Origin: Planctomycetota bacterium
GTDB lineage: Bacteria; Planctomycetota; UBA8742; UBA2392
Assembly: GCA_025993795.1 (NCBI GenBank)
Contig: JAMQHL010000037.1
Coordinates: forward strand, 1 to 64,000
Length of the DNA: 64,000 bases
Reading direction: 5' to 3'
Within the stretch, counting starts at the first letter, position 1. Each line of letters starts with the position of its first letter. This document shows positions 26,108 to 35,554 of this stretch, one piece after another. A program made the position numbers and the translations under genes. The notes under the pieces were generated by a model that was given only the letters and a program-made list of their open reading frames with translations, searched no databases and had not been told where the DNA came from.

Positions 26108-27775
26108 TCATTTGCGCGTTCGGCGGTCGCGGCGCCAGATGTCCCAGACCAGCGCGGTGCCTCCGCCAACCGCCAGCGTAAACAGCAGGATCGCAACGCC
26201 GGGGTAGCCGAAGATCGTGAACTCCGTCTTGATGCTCATCAGCATCGCCGCTCCCATGATCAGCGCCCCGACCACCAGCCCCTGCGCAATCCGGTTTGCC
26301 ACCTTCTGAAAGCCCTGGACCATCTCCGCTTCATTGAAGCTGTGTACCTTGAACTCAAGCCGGTTGTCGGCCAGCCGATCCATGATCTTGTTCACGCGGG
26401 CGGGCAGTTCGTTGGCAAACTCGCCGACTTCCAGCAGACGGGCCAGTGCCGCGGCCGGTGATACCTTCTGGCGCATCATCTTGAACACCAGCGGGATCGA
26501 CTGCTCACGGATGGCGCGGTAGGGGTCAAACCCGGGCGCCAGCTTGCGACCCAACTCGTCCAGGCTCATCAGCGCCTTGCCCAGCATGGTCAGTTCGCTC
26601 GGCGGGCGCATGCCCGCGTTGCCCGCCGAACGCGCCAGCTCAATGACCACACGGCCAAGCTGGATGTCGCCGACACTCTGGCCCTGGTAGGCATTGACCA
26701 GCGACTTGATCGCAGACCGAAACGCAGGCTCGTCGAATTCTGAACCCGGCTGCCCGATCTTGACTGCCAGGTCAGCAGCGGCATCGGCTCGCCCTTCGCC
26801 CAGCGCGATCATCAGGCGCAGCAGGTGCTCACGCATCTGCGCAGAAATGCGCCCGACCATTCCCAGGTCAATCAATGCCAGGCGGTTGCCGGGGGTCAGG
26901 AACACGTTGCCGGGGTGCGGGTCGGCATGAAAGAAGCCGTCGATGCAGATCTGCTTCATGTACGCCTTCTGCAGCGTTCCGGCCAGGTGCATGCCATCGA
27001 TCTGGCCGCGACGGACATCGTCGATATCGGTGATCTTGATGCCGTCCACGAACTCCATGGTCAGGACGCGGGCGGTCGTAAACTCAGGCACCGGCAGCGG
27101 CACCATGATGTCCGGAAACTCTTCAAGGTTCTTGGCCAGCGTGGACAGGTTGTTGGCCTCGGTGCCGTAATCAAGCTCGCGCATCAGCGTACGCCGCAGG
27201 TCTTCTACAATCGCCTTGACCCGAAAGCGGCGTGCGTGCTCGCTGACGCCTTCCATCACGCCGGCGACTTCATCCAGCACATCCAGATCGTCCGCCAGCT
27301 TTGCGCGTATGCCGGGGCGCTGCACCTTGACTGCCACCACCGCGCCACTCTGCAGCGTGGCCTTATGGACCTGCCCCAGCGACGCGCTGGCAAGGGGCGT
27401 GGGCTCAAACGTCAGAAACACGCGCGACGGGCTGATGCCGAACTCTTCCAGCACAACCTGCTCAATCTCTGCGTACGGCACCGGGCCGACGCGGTCCTGC
27501 AACGTGCTGAGCGCCGCGACGTACTCGGGCGCCAGCAGGTCGCCGCGCGTGCTCAGCACCTGGCCGAGTTTCACGAACGTGGGACCCAGAGCCTCAAGTT
27601 CCGCGACGAACTCCTCAGGCTTGGGGTGTGCCCTCTGCGTCAACTTTCCCAGGTCTGCGCCCAGCAACTCTTCCAGGCCGCTGCTGCGGACCAGTTCACT
27701 GAAACCGAAGCGCAGCAGCAACGACGCTATCTGCCGATAGCGATTCAGGTGCTGGGGTTTGAGCGATATCTTCAT
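26108..27775 (-). CDS. ABC1/UbiB family atypical protein kinase
   Basis: 555 aa from ATG 27775. Family motifs: the K-x-G-Q invariant extension as F-V-K-L-G-Q-V-L-S-T-R, the Ala-rich loop A-S-A-S-L-G-Q-V-H-K-A, the ATP lysine in V-A-V-K-V-Q-R-P-G, catalytic H-A-D-P-H-P-G-N-V and L-I-D-L-G-M-V-G-R. Two C-terminal transmembrane helices (about 500-545) anchor it. UbiB/ABC1 proteins are ATPases supporting isoprenoid-quinone synthesis and lipid homeostasis. No ubi or men genes are near, so the quinone link is by family only. Divergent from the DUF1549 gene. Confidence 0.93.
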   Translation of the reverse strand: MKISLKPQHLNRYRQIASLLLRFGFSELVRSSGLEELLGADLGKLTQRAHPKPEEFVAELEALGPTFVKLGQVLSTRGDLLAPEYVAALSTLQDRVGPVPYAEIEQVVLEEFGISPSRVFLTFEPTPLASASLGQVHKATLQSGAVVAVKVQRPGIRAKLADDLDVLDEVAGVMEGVSEHARRFRVKAIVEDLRRTLMRELDYGTEANNLSTLAKNLEEFPDIMVPLPVPEFTTARVLTMEFVDGIKITDIDDVRRGQIDGMHLAGTLQKAYMKQICIDGFFHADPHPGNVFLTPGNRLALIDLGMVGRISAQMREHLLRLMIALGEGRADAAADLAVKIGQPGSEFDEPAFRSAIKSLVNAYQGQSVGDIQLGRVVIELARSAGNAGMRPPSELTMLGKALMSLDELGRKLAPGFDPYRAIREQSIPLVFKMMRQKVSPAAALARLLEVGEFANELPARVNKIMDRLADNRLEFKVHSFNEAEMVQGFQKVANRIAQGLVVGALIMGAAMLMSIKTEFTIFGYPGVAILLFTLAVGGGTALVWDIWRRDRRTRK

Positions 27776-27993
27776 TGGCTGCGCAGTGTACACCGCTTCT
27801 GCCAATCGCGCACACCGCCATACATTGAACCGCCCGCAGCCAGCCAGTCGCCGCGCAATGGGCACAGCCGTCTTCGCCTTTCCGACCAGGCCCATGCGGG
27901 CAGCCGACATATTGAAGTCCAAATCGCGGATTCTGGTGAAAATTGCCGGACGTCTTCGGCAATCACAGACATCCCTGATAGACTGGATTGCCC

Positions 27994-29805
27994 ATGGCGC
28001 GTCTTTGCCTGATCTTGGGTCTGCTAACTGCGGCATGTGTCGCGGGTCTGCTGATTTCATCGCCGGCCGCAGCCGACAAGCCTGCGTCGAGGATGGATGA
28101 CAGGCCCGGGCTGGCAAAAGCTATCGACAAAGAGATCGCCGCAGTCTGGCAACGCGACAAGCTTACGCCGGCGGGCAGAAGCACCGATGCCGAGTTTCTG
28201 CGCCGCGTCTATCTTGACGTAGTCGGCGAGCCCCCGACCCGCGCGGAGACCGAGGCGTTTCTGGCAAACAAGAGCAGCGACAAGCGTGAAACGCTGATTA
28301 ACTCGCTGCTTTCCGACCCCCGATTCGGCGAACACCTTGCCGACCGCTGGATGCCGGTGTTTCGCGAGCGCGGCTCTGACGAACTTGGTGAACTCAGCGT
28401 TTCCGCCAACGACATCCTCGCTTCGTGGCTGGCCGAGCAGTTCAACGCCGGCGCCGGCTTCGACGCCATCGCACGCGCCATGATCACCGTCGATGGCCCG
28501 ATCAGCGCGAACCCGGCGGCTGCGTACTATGGCCTGGCCGGTTTTCCCGTGCGCACAGCCGACGCGGCGGGCGTCACCAGCAAGCACTTCTCGGGCGTGC
28601 AGGTGCAATGCGCCGAGTGCCATGACCACCCCTACGAGCCCGCCTGGACGCAGAAGCAGTTCCGGGGCGTCGCGGCGTTCTTTGCGCCGATTGAAGTACA
28701 AGCCGACTTCAACACACAACCGATTGACCCTCGCATCGAGATCAAGGATGTGCCGCTGGCCGAACACCTTGAGGCTTACCTGAAAACGCTGAAGGAAGAC
28801 ATTCCTGCGGAGTACCGTGGCCGGGTCAAAGACCTGCTGCAATACAATGTGCCGCAACTGCCGGGCGACGATGCGCTCAAGACTCGCGACCCAAAGATGT
28901 GGCGGCGCATTTACGCGGACTGGTTGCTCAGCCCCAAGCACCCCACAACGGCGCGCTATCTGGTCAACCGGCACTGGAGTTTCCTGTTCGGCATCGGCCT
29001 GCTGAACCCCGTAGATGACTTCAACAGCCTGAACGAAGCGAGCCATCCCGCGCTGCTGGACGCACTGGCTGCTGACTTCGTGGCACACGGGTTTGACGTC
29101 AAGCGTCTCTATCGCGCGGTCTTGAACTCCCGCGTGTACCAGTTGTCAGGCGCAGGCGGCCCCGCTAAAGCCGAGTTGTGGCACTTTGCGTCGGCGCCGG
29201 TGCGGCAGCTCACGCCGGAGCAGACCTTCGGCGCGCTGTTCGGCCTGGAGGACGGCGACGCCTACCTGAAAAGTTTTGCACGCCAGTACCCCAGCGCCTA
29301 CCACCGCCTGAAGCAGTTTGCGGCCATACGCGAGATGCAGAAGAAGAACGGACAGGAACCCGAAGACAACGTCAACTTCAACATGAAACTGTTGCAGACC
29401 TATACCGACCGCCTCGACGCCATGCGCCTGAAGTGGCGGCTGCGACGCGCGCTTTCTGCCCAGTACAACGCCATGGCACAGAACGACGAAATGACCACGA
29501 GCGAGGGCTTCTCGTTGTCGATTGACCAGGCATTGCTGGTGTTGAATGGAGACGTCACCCGGCGCCTCAGCGGCAGCACCAACGGCTCGCTGGTGTACGC
29601 CGTGATGCGCGATATCAAGGGCACCTCCGCCCGCGTGAACGCCATGTACCTGTCGGTCCTGTCACGCCCGCCGGATGAGGCCGAAGCTTCCCGGGCCGCT
29701 GCCCACATCAAGGCCTGCGTCGATGCTGGCGAAACCGAACCATCCGCCTACGAAGACCTGTTCTACGCGCTGATCAGCACCACCGAGTTCGCAACGAATC
29801 ATTGA
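27994..29805 (+). CDS. Exported DUF1549/DUF1553-type protein
   Basis: 603 aa from ATG 27994, with a signal peptide (V-A-G-L-L-I-S-S-P-A-A-A). The DUF1549 portion contains E-F-L-R-R-V-Y-L-D-V-V-G-E-P-P-T and V-Q-C-A-E-C-H-D-H-P-Y, a haem-like C-X2-C-H signature. The DUF1553-like part follows with N-R-H-W-S-F-L-F-G-I-G-L and V-L-N-S-R-V-Y-Q-L-S. These proteins are abundant in Planctomycetota and Verrucomicrobiota, often with a sulfatase-like partner gene; none is adjacent here. The role is unproven. It is the best taxonomic hint in the window. Confidence 0.9.
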   Translation: MARLCLILGLLTAACVAGLLISSPAAADKPASRMDDRPGLAKAIDKEIAAVWQRDKLTPAGRSTDAEFLRRVYLDVVGEPPTRAETEAFLANKSSDKRETLINSLLSDPRFGEHLADRWMPVFRERGSDELGELSVSANDILASWLAEQFNAGAGFDAIARAMITVDGPISANPAAAYYGLAGFPVRTADAAGVTSKHFSGVQVQCAECHDHPYEPAWTQKQFRGVAAFFAPIEVQADFNTQPIDPRIEIKDVPLAEHLEAYLKTLKEDIPAEYRGRVKDLLQYNVPQLPGDDALKTRDPKMWRRIYADWLLSPKHPTTARYLVNRHWSFLFGIGLLNPVDDFNSLNEASHPALLDALAADFVAHGFDVKRLYRAVLNSRVYQLSGAGGPAKAELWHFASAPVRQLTPEQTFGALFGLEDGDAYLKSFARQYPSAYHRLKQFAAIREMQKKNGQEPEDNVNFNMKLLQTYTDRLDAMRLKWRLRRALSAQYNAMAQNDEMTTSEGFSLSIDQALLVLNGDVTRRLSGSTNGSLVYAVMRDIKGTSARVNAMYLSVLSRPPDEAEASRAAAHIKACVDAGETEPSAYEDLFYALISTTEFATNH

Positions 29806-29820
29806 CCCTGGCCGCATTCG

Positions 29821-30858
29821 TTACGGCGCGACGGGCAATGCTTGCGGCGGCTGCGCGGTGGCATCGCCTTCGAAGTCCAGGAAGTGCAGTTGCGGGATAA
29901 TCTCTTTCAGCCCCTTCTCGATGCGATCAGTTTCCAGGGCAATCGCTTCGCTGATGCGCTCGCCAAAGTCAGCGGCGAACTGCCTTGCGGCGTCGTCGCT
30001 CTCCAGCGAGTGGCGCCGCTCGTTCACCCAGGACGCCAACTGCTCGCCGAACCAGCGGCCGTTCCAGTCAATTTCCGCCTTCAGCTTGTAGCTGTCGGCG
30101 CCCAGCACGCGACTCTGGATCGCGCGGACGCACTCCACGCTCGGCTGTGCGTTCAGAAATGCCAGTGCTTCCACCTGCGCCTCCTTGGGGATGCTGCGTC
30201 CCAGAATCAGGCTGCGGTTCTGGTAGCCAAGCCAGATCGCGACAAACCCCAGCAGGCCGCCGATGATGATGCTGCCGACGGCATCCGGCACCGGGCTGCG
30301 CGTCAGTGCAGACAAACCGATGCAGGCAACCGCGATTACGACGCCGCCACAGGCGATGCCGTCCTCCAGCAGCACCGCCGAGATCGTGGGGTCGGTGGTG
30401 GTCTTCAGAAATTTCACGAAGGGCATATTGCCGCGCGACTTGTTGATCGCCTGGATTGCCTTTAGCAGGACGTACCCGTTCATCACAAAGCTGATGCCCA
30501 GAATGACGAACAGCCACCAACGAATGTCCAGCGGGTGCGGATTCAGCAGCGAGCTGACGCCGTGGTAAACCGTGACACCACAGCCCAGCACAAAAATGCC
30601 GACAGCCGACAGCAGCGCGAACAGAAAACGCTCGCCGCCATAGCCGTACGTAAACATGGCGTCGGGGGCCTTTTCGCTGCGCTTGATGCCCGTGTACAAC
30701 AAGCCCTGGTTGGCGGTATCGGCCAGGGTGTGCATGGCTTCGCTGAACATCGAGCCCGAGCCAGAGAATGCAAACGCGGCAAACTTGAGCACGGTGAGGC
30801 CGGTGTTGCAGATCAACGCGGCAAACACCGCACCCTTGGAACTGGAATCACCGGACAT
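29821..30858 (-). CDS. Cation diffusion facilitator (ZnT9-like subgroup)
   Basis: 345 aa with six predicted TMs. TM2 has S-E-A-M-H-T-L-A-D-T-A-N-Q, the metal-site helix with H-x3-D. The motif Y-G-Y-G-G-E-R-F and a G-R-S-I-P-K-E after the last TM are typical of the SLC30A9-like branch. TM5 carries E-D-G-I-A. Family members exchange Zn, Mn or other divalent cations for protons across the inner membrane; the ion cannot be assigned. A C-terminal cytoplasmic domain of about 130 residues follows. Convergent with the DUF1549 gene with 15 bp between stops. Confidence 0.92.
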   Translation of the reverse strand: MSGDSSSKGAVFAALICNTGLTVLKFAAFAFSGSGSMFSEAMHTLADTANQGLLYTGIKRSEKAPDAMFTYGYGGERFLFALLSAVGIFVLGCGVTVYHGVSSLLNPHPLDIRWWLFVILGISFVMNGYVLLKAIQAINKSRGNMPFVKFLKTTTDPTISAVLLEDGIACGGVVIAVACIGLSALTRSPVPDAVGSIIIGGLLGFVAIWLGYQNRSLILGRSIPKEAQVEALAFLNAQPSVECVRAIQSRVLGADSYKLKAEIDWNGRWFGEQLASWVNERRHSLESDDAARQFAADFGERISEAIALETDRIEKGLKEIIPQLHFLDFEGDATAQPPQALPVAP

Positions 30859-30882
30859 GGGCAGGAATCTAGATCGGGTTCA

Positions 30883-31095
30883 TCAGGAATTGAAGAACTC
30901 AAATGCATCGCCGGGATCAAAGGGCTCGATGCCCTCGGCGTCAAACAACGCGCACTTGAGGCCGGCGGCATGGCAATCACCCTCGTGCTCGCAAATGAAA
31001 CCGCGAAAGCGCAACGAGCCGCGCACGTCTTCGCCTTCGAAGTCGATGCGGACTTCTTTATCAACCTGCACGCAATGAATATCAAAGGTGGGCAT
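30883..31095 (-). CDS. Small Cys/His-containing protein of unknown function
   Basis: 70 aa. It contains C-E-H-E-G-D-C-H-A-A-G-L-K-C, a cluster of three Cys and two His that could bind a metal, within an otherwise acidic, beta-like sequence. It sits 24 bp upstream of the CDF start and 50 bp downstream of priA on the same strand. No convincing ribosome site precedes ATG 31095, so expression is uncertain. It could be a spurious frame, but base composition and the Cys/His pattern favour a gene. Confidence 0.5.
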   Translation of the reverse strand: MPTFDIHCVQVDKEVRIDFEGEDVRGSLRFRGFICEHEGDCHAAGLKCALFDAEGIEPFDPGDAFEFFNS

Positions 31096-31145
31096 GGGAT
31101 TCTGGGCTCGGGAACCTGAGCTTCGTGTGCTGCGCCAGGCTGCAC

Positions 31146-33518
31146 TTACAGCATACTCACCGGGTCCACGTCTATGCTTACTTTCAGTCGCTCCTGCACT
31201 TTTACCAGCGGCTTGATGGCGTCCACGACGCCGCGCACTTCGCGGAACCCGCGGGCCTTGATGATCACCTGCTTGCGGTGCTTGCCGCGCAGCTTGGCAA
31301 TCGGCGCGTCAAACGGCCCGGCGACCGAAAATACCGCGCCCTTGAAGCGCGCGGCGAAGTCCTGGGCCGTGTTGGCAATCTTGCGCGCCTCTTCTTCGGC
31401 CTTGTCGGCGCCCCTGGCCTCGACGGTGATCAGCACCAGCCGTGAATAGGGCGGGTACTTGCTCTCGTCGCGGTGCGCCAGCTCATACTCGCTGAACGCC
31501 CGGAAGTCCTGCCTGGCGCCGGTGACAATCGAGACGTGCTGCGGCTGAAACGTCTGCACGATCACCGTGCCGGGCTTGCTGCCGCGGCCAGCGCGGCCCG
31601 CAACCTGGGTGAGCAACTGAAAGCTGCGCTCATAGCTGCGAAAGTCGCCCAGCCCCATGCCGACGTCGGCGCTGACGACACCCACGACCGTGACGTTGGG
31701 GAAGTCGAGCCCCTTGGCAATCATCTGCGTGCCGACGAGGATCCGGGTTTCGCCCGCGCGGAAGGCCTCAAGCGTTTCTTCGTAATCTTCGCGCGTCTTC
31801 ATCACGTCGCTGTCCATGCGCGCGATCGTGCGGTCGGCGAAGATCACCTTCAGCTCTTCCTCAAGGCGCTCGGTGCCCATGCCCTGCAGTTTCAACTTGC
31901 CGGACATGCACGAGGGGCAGGCGCGCGGCATCTCGGTGGTATCGAGGCAATAGTGGCAGGTCATCTTGTGCAAGCCGCGATGAAACGACATCGGGATGTC
32001 GCACTGCGGGCACATCAGGGCCTGCCCGCAGTTGCCGCAATTCAACATCGTGTGATAGCCGCGCCTGTTTAGAAAGATGATCACCTGCTCATTGCGCTCA
32101 AGGGCCGCGGCACAGGCGCCGCGCAGGCGCCGCGAAAAGAACGTGAACTGGTGCTGCTCGCGGCATTCTTGCGCCATGTCGATGATCTCGACCTGCGCCA
32201 GGTTGGATGCCGTGTGCGCTGCATCCGCCACCGGTTCGGCGCCGCCCTGCGCGCGTACCCGCGTGCGAAGTTCCAGCAGCTCATACTTGCCGACTTGCGC
32301 GTTGTGCCAGCTTTCAAGGCTGGGCGTTGCTGAGCCCAGCACCGCCACCGCATGTTCCAGGCGGCAGCGCATGATGGCGGTATCGCGCGCATGATAGCGC
32401 GGCGTGTTGTCCTGCTTGTAGGTGCCTTCGTGTTCTTCGTCGATCACGACCAGGCCAAGGTCAACGACCGGCGCGAACAGCGCGCTGCGCGGGCCGATCA
32501 CGACCCGCGACTTGCCGGAGCTGATGGCGCGCCACGCGTCTCGGCGCTGCCCGTCGGTCATGCCTGAGTGCAGCACGCTAACGTTGTCAAAGCGGCTGGC
32601 GAATCGGCGCACGGTCTGAGGCGTCAGGCTGATCTCGGGTACCAGCACAATCGCCGACTTGCCAAGTTGACGGGCCTGCTGGATCGCGCGAATATAGACC
32701 TCGGTCTTGCCGCTGCCCGTCACGCCGTACAGCAGGAAGGTCTTGAACTCGTCGCGCTCGACACTGCCGGCGATGGCGTCCAGCGCGAGTTGCTGGTCGC
32801 CTGTCGGCTCCTTGGGTCCGTCCTCCGGCCCCCAGCCATAGATGCCGCCGGACGCGTGCTCAGGCTCGACACGATCCAGGCGCAGCCAGCCCTGCTTTGC
32901 CAGCGTACGGATCGGCGCCGCACTTACCCCGAGCTTCTCGGCCAGATCCATCGGCGTGAAAATGTCATCCACGTAGGTGCCCACGGCGCGCAGCACACGG
33001 GCATAGCCGGCGTTGCGTTCGCCGGCGTTGGCGCCGGCCTTCTTTGCTGTCTTTGCACTGCGGACCTTTTCCTCAAGCTCGGCGGCAAAGGCCAGCAGTT
33101 CCGCCGGTGGTTTGCCCGGACGCACTACCGTAACCAGACGGCGTTTGCGGCCGGTACGCACGACCGCAGGCAGCACGGCTTGCAGCGCTTCGCCCCATGA
33201 GCACGCGTAGTACTCTGCCATCCATTGGGCAAGCTCCAGCATGCCCTTGTTGACCAGCGGCTCGTCGTCAGGGGCCTCAAGGATGTCGCGCACCTGGTGC
33301 CGCATCAGGGTTGAGCGGCCTTTCTCTGCGACGACGAAGCCCTGCAGGTTGCGTTTGCCGAACGGCACCGTCACCCGATGACCGACACGCGCGCGGCCTG
33401 CCAGCGGCTCGGGCACGGAGTAGTCGAACAGCCGGTCCACGGGCGTGGGCAACGCGACCTCAACGAAGCGACCGGTCACCGCCCGTTCGTTCTCGAACAG
33501 CATGCCCTTTTCGGCCAT
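31146..33518 (-). CDS. priA: Primosomal protein N' (replication restart helicase PriA)
   Basis: 790 aa from ATG 33518 (ATG 33542 also possible). PriA reloads the replisome at stalled forks. The 3'-DNA-binding domain is at the N-terminus (V-D-R-L-F-D-Y-S-V-P). Helicase motifs: G-V-T-G-S-G-K-T-E (Walker A), V-I-D-E-E-H (DEXH), L-G-S-A-T-P-S-L-E-S-W. The zinc-binding insertion has paired Cys knuckles (C-G-N-C, C-P-Q-C, C-H-Y-C, C-P-S-C). G-T-Q-M-I-A-K-G-L-D-F-P and G-R-A-G-R-G follow. The start lies 130 bp from the divergent rnpA start. Confidence 0.97.
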   Translation of the reverse strand: MAEKGMLFENERAVTGRFVEVALPTPVDRLFDYSVPEPLAGRARVGHRVTVPFGKRNLQGFVVAEKGRSTLMRHQVRDILEAPDDEPLVNKGMLELAQWMAEYYACSWGEALQAVLPAVVRTGRKRRLVTVVRPGKPPAELLAFAAELEEKVRSAKTAKKAGANAGERNAGYARVLRAVGTYVDDIFTPMDLAEKLGVSAAPIRTLAKQGWLRLDRVEPEHASGGIYGWGPEDGPKEPTGDQQLALDAIAGSVERDEFKTFLLYGVTGSGKTEVYIRAIQQARQLGKSAIVLVPEISLTPQTVRRFASRFDNVSVLHSGMTDGQRRDAWRAISSGKSRVVIGPRSALFAPVVDLGLVVIDEEHEGTYKQDNTPRYHARDTAIMRCRLEHAVAVLGSATPSLESWHNAQVGKYELLELRTRVRAQGGAEPVADAAHTASNLAQVEIIDMAQECREQHQFTFFSRRLRGACAAALERNEQVIIFLNRRGYHTMLNCGNCGQALMCPQCDIPMSFHRGLHKMTCHYCLDTTEMPRACPSCMSGKLKLQGMGTERLEEELKVIFADRTIARMDSDVMKTREDYEETLEAFRAGETRILVGTQMIAKGLDFPNVTVVGVVSADVGMGLGDFRSYERSFQLLTQVAGRAGRGSKPGTVIVQTFQPQHVSIVTGARQDFRAFSEYELAHRDESKYPPYSRLVLITVEARGADKAEEEARKIANTAQDFAARFKGAVFSVAGPFDAPIAKLRGKHRKQVIIKARGFREVRGVVDAIKPLVKVQERLKVSIDVDPVSML

Positions 33519-33648
33519 AGTGCCAACTATAGTTGTGCGCATCCCGCAGACTCCTGTGTCAGCCGAATGTTGAGTGTACCGGGCATTGCGACACTGCCGT
33601 GTCAGCCGGGACCTTTCCCGGCCGCGGCGCAGTTGCCAGTATCCATAC

Positions 33649-34005
33649 ATGCACGCGTACCTGTCCGACAACCGCCTGCGCAAAGAAGAACGGCTGCTGA
33701 CAAAGGCCGACTTCGACCGCGTGTTTGAGCAGGGCACGAGTGCGGGCAACAAGCGGTTGATCATTCACTGGCGCGCGAACGACCTCGGGCACCCGCGGCT
33801 GGGGCTGGTTGTGAGTAAACGGTTCGGCAATGCGGTAGCGCGCAACAAATGGAAGCGGCGCATTCGTGACATCTTCCGTCGCAACAAGGCAGCGGCCGGC
33901 GCGCGCGACGTAGTGGTGTTGCCGGGCAAACGCGACGAAGCCAAACTTGCCGACCACAACGAGCTGCAGGAGGCCGTGTTGGCGCTTCTTAAGCGGAGCG
34001 GCTGA
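33649..34005 (+). CDS. rnpA: Ribonuclease P protein component
   Basis: 118 aa from ATG 33649. It binds RNase P RNA and helps process tRNA 5' ends. The family core is clear: L-T-K-A-D-F-D-R-V-F-E-Q-G, R-L-G-L-V-V-S-K-R-F-G-N-A-V-A-R-N-K-W-K-R-R-I-R-D-I-F-R (the RNR motif is R-N-K-x-K-R). Upstream frames would add an unrelated N-terminus. Usual neighbours rpmH, yidD and yidC are absent: a VOC gene follows 8 bp later. Divergent from priA. Confidence 0.95.
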   Translation: MHAYLSDNRLRKEERLLTKADFDRVFEQGTSAGNKRLIIHWRANDLGHPRLGLVVSKRFGNAVARNKWKRRIRDIFRRNKAAAGARDVVVLPGKRDEAKLADHNELQEAVLALLKRSG

Positions 34006-34013
34006 GGAGGCGT

Positions 34014-34358
34014 ATGACTCAATTGCTTGGGATTGCACCGGCGTTTGCGGTACGCGACCTCAACGCCATGTGCGACTTTTATGAGAAGTTGCTCGGCCTG
34101 CAGGCGACGTACAGGACTGGCGTGTACGCCGTGTTGCGCAACGGCAGCGTGCAACTGCACCTTTACCCGCAGCGCGACGGCATGAACGCCGGCCAAGGCT
34201 GCGCCTACGTGTTCGTCGAAGGCGTGGATGATGTCTATGCCAAAGCACAGCAGATCGCGAAGGTCGTCCACCCGCTCAAAGACCAGGAGTACGGTCTGCG
34301 CGACTTCCTGATGCAGGACCCCGAGGGCAACCGGGTAGGCGTCGCGCAAAGGCTGTGA
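34014..34358 (+). CDS. VOC-superfamily (glyoxalase/bleomycin-resistance-like) protein
   Basis: 114 aa, one beta-alpha-beta-beta-beta pair of modules: A-F-A-V-R-D-L-N-A-M-C-D-F-Y-E-K-L-L-G and F-L-M-Q-D-P-E-G-N-R-V. Possible metal or ligand residues include H in V-Q-L-H-L-Y-P and the terminal E-G-N. GAGGAGG lies four bases before ATG 34014. Eight bases separate it from rnpA, so it is probably co-transcribed. Substrate cannot be predicted: members bind antibiotics, thiols or small metabolites. Confidence 0.85.
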   Translation: MTQLLGIAPAFAVRDLNAMCDFYEKLLGLQATYRTGVYAVLRNGSVQLHLYPQRDGMNAGQGCAYVFVEGVDDVYAKAQQIAKVVHPLKDQEYGLRDFLMQDPEGNRVGVAQRL

Positions 34359-34388
34359 CGCCCCGCCAACTTCGCTACACTCGCGCCC

Positions 34389-35207
34389 ATGGCCGGCGCA
34401 CGCCATCCTGCTGCACCGCTCGACCCGCATGCACTGCGCGTCATGAGTTTCAATATTCGTGTCAACGTCAGTGACGACGGCCCTAACGCATGGCCCCACC
34501 GGCGCGACATGGTGGCGTCCATGATCCGCTTCCATCAGGCCGACGTGATCGGCGTACAGGAAGCATACCGCGAGATGACCGACGACCTGCAGCGGCGCCT
34601 TGCCGGCTATCGGTGGGTTGGCGTCGGCAGCAGCGACGGACGCGACGCGGGTGTTGCCAACCCGATCTTCTGGCGTGAGTCACGCCTGGACCTGTTGCAC
34701 TGGGAAACACGCTGGCTGACACCCACGCCCGAAGTTGCCGGCAGCATCGGCTGGGACGCCAGATTCCCGCGCACGGCCACGATTGCCGTGCTCCGTGACC
34801 GGCACAGCAACCTTACGCTGCATGTGTTCAACGTCCATTTCGACCACGTTGGCACCCAGGCCCGCATCGAGTCCGGCCGCATGCTTGCCGCCATGGCCAA
34901 TGACCTGCCAACCACGGCGTGCGCAGCCGCCATGGGCGACTTCAATTGCGGCCCCGAGGAACAGCCGATCACCGAGATCCTGAAGTCGCAACTGCGCAAC
35001 GCCCGCGAATCAAGCCTCAATGGCGCCCACGGGCCCAGCGGCAGCTTTACGGGCTTTGACAGCCTGGTGCCCAAGACCCCGATGATCGACCACATGTTCG
35101 TGTCGCCCAGCGTTACCGTGCAGCAGTACGGAGTGCTTGCTGACCACTTCGACGGCCGGTTGCCGTCGGACCACTTCCCCGTGCTGGCCGAACTGATCTT
35201 GAGTTAG
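34389..35207 (+). CDS. Endonuclease/exonuclease/phosphatase (EEP) fold hydrolase
   Basis: 272 aa. EEP superfamily motifs: L-R-V-M-S-F-N-I-R (Asn), D-V-I-G-V-Q-E-A (metal Glu), F-N-V-H-F-D-H-V-G, M-G-D-F-N-C-G-P (D-x-N), I-D-H-M-F-V-S and S-D-H-F-P-V (catalytic His). The order resembles secreted or cytoplasmic DNase I-like phosphodiesterases with the pattern F-N-V-H-F-D-H. No signal peptide is evident from ATG 34389. Nucleic acid, phospholipid and inositol phosphate are all possible substrates. It lies 30 bp behind the VOC gene. Confidence 0.9.
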   Translation: MAGARHPAAPLDPHALRVMSFNIRVNVSDDGPNAWPHRRDMVASMIRFHQADVIGVQEAYREMTDDLQRRLAGYRWVGVGSSDGRDAGVANPIFWRESRLDLLHWETRWLTPTPEVAGSIGWDARFPRTATIAVLRDRHSNLTLHVFNVHFDHVGTQARIESGRMLAAMANDLPTTACAAAMGDFNCGPEEQPITEILKSQLRNARESSLNGAHGPSGSFTGFDSLVPKTPMIDHMFVSPSVTVQQYGVLADHFDGRLPSDHFPVLAELILS

Positions 35208-35321
35208 TGCCGCTCCAATCGGGTGCTGCCTTTCCCATCGTCCGCGCCGCTGCACGGGGTACGCTGATTGCGGGTGACCGCGATCGAGCGCGACCCCGGG
35301 AGAGCAGAAGCGGAGGTCGAT

Positions 35322-35471
35322 ATGTACCGGGTGGTCTGGCTGGCAGCGTTCTTTGCGATCAGTACGGCGTACTTCTTCGACCGGATGTGGGTGCTGGGAC
35401 TTGTATTGCACACCATCCTGCTGTTCGCCTGGCTTGTTGTATCGCCGGGTGAGTCACGCAAGAAAGAGTAA
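35322..35471 (+). CDS. Small two-helix membrane protein
   Basis: 49 aa from ATG 35322, which has GGAGGT six bases upstream. Two hydrophobic stretches (V-V-W-L-A-A-F-F-A-I and W-V-L-G-L-V-L-H-T-I-L-L-F-A-W) are joined by Y-F-F-D-R-M, and a charged end S-R-K-K-E follows. No known family. The good ribosome site and the terminator-like hairpin 84 bp downstream support a real gene. Confidence 0.6.
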   Translation: MYRVVWLAAFFAISTAYFFDRMWVLGLVLHTILLFAWLVVSPGESRKKE

Positions 35472-35554
35472 CGCGCGAGCTCACCGTCCCGGGGCAGAAG
35501 GTCGGCATCCTTCGGTTCGTGCCGCACCCCGCCTGACCGATAGCCACGCACTGT

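Noticed and set aside
26825-28012. 395-codon plus-strand frame
   Set aside because: It is antisense to the UbiB/ABC1 kinase, whose motifs are complete.
34389-35207. EEP gene as exodeoxyribonuclease III (xthA)
   Set aside because: The metal and His motifs are general to the superfamily and the substrate-specific DNA-repair segments are not seen.
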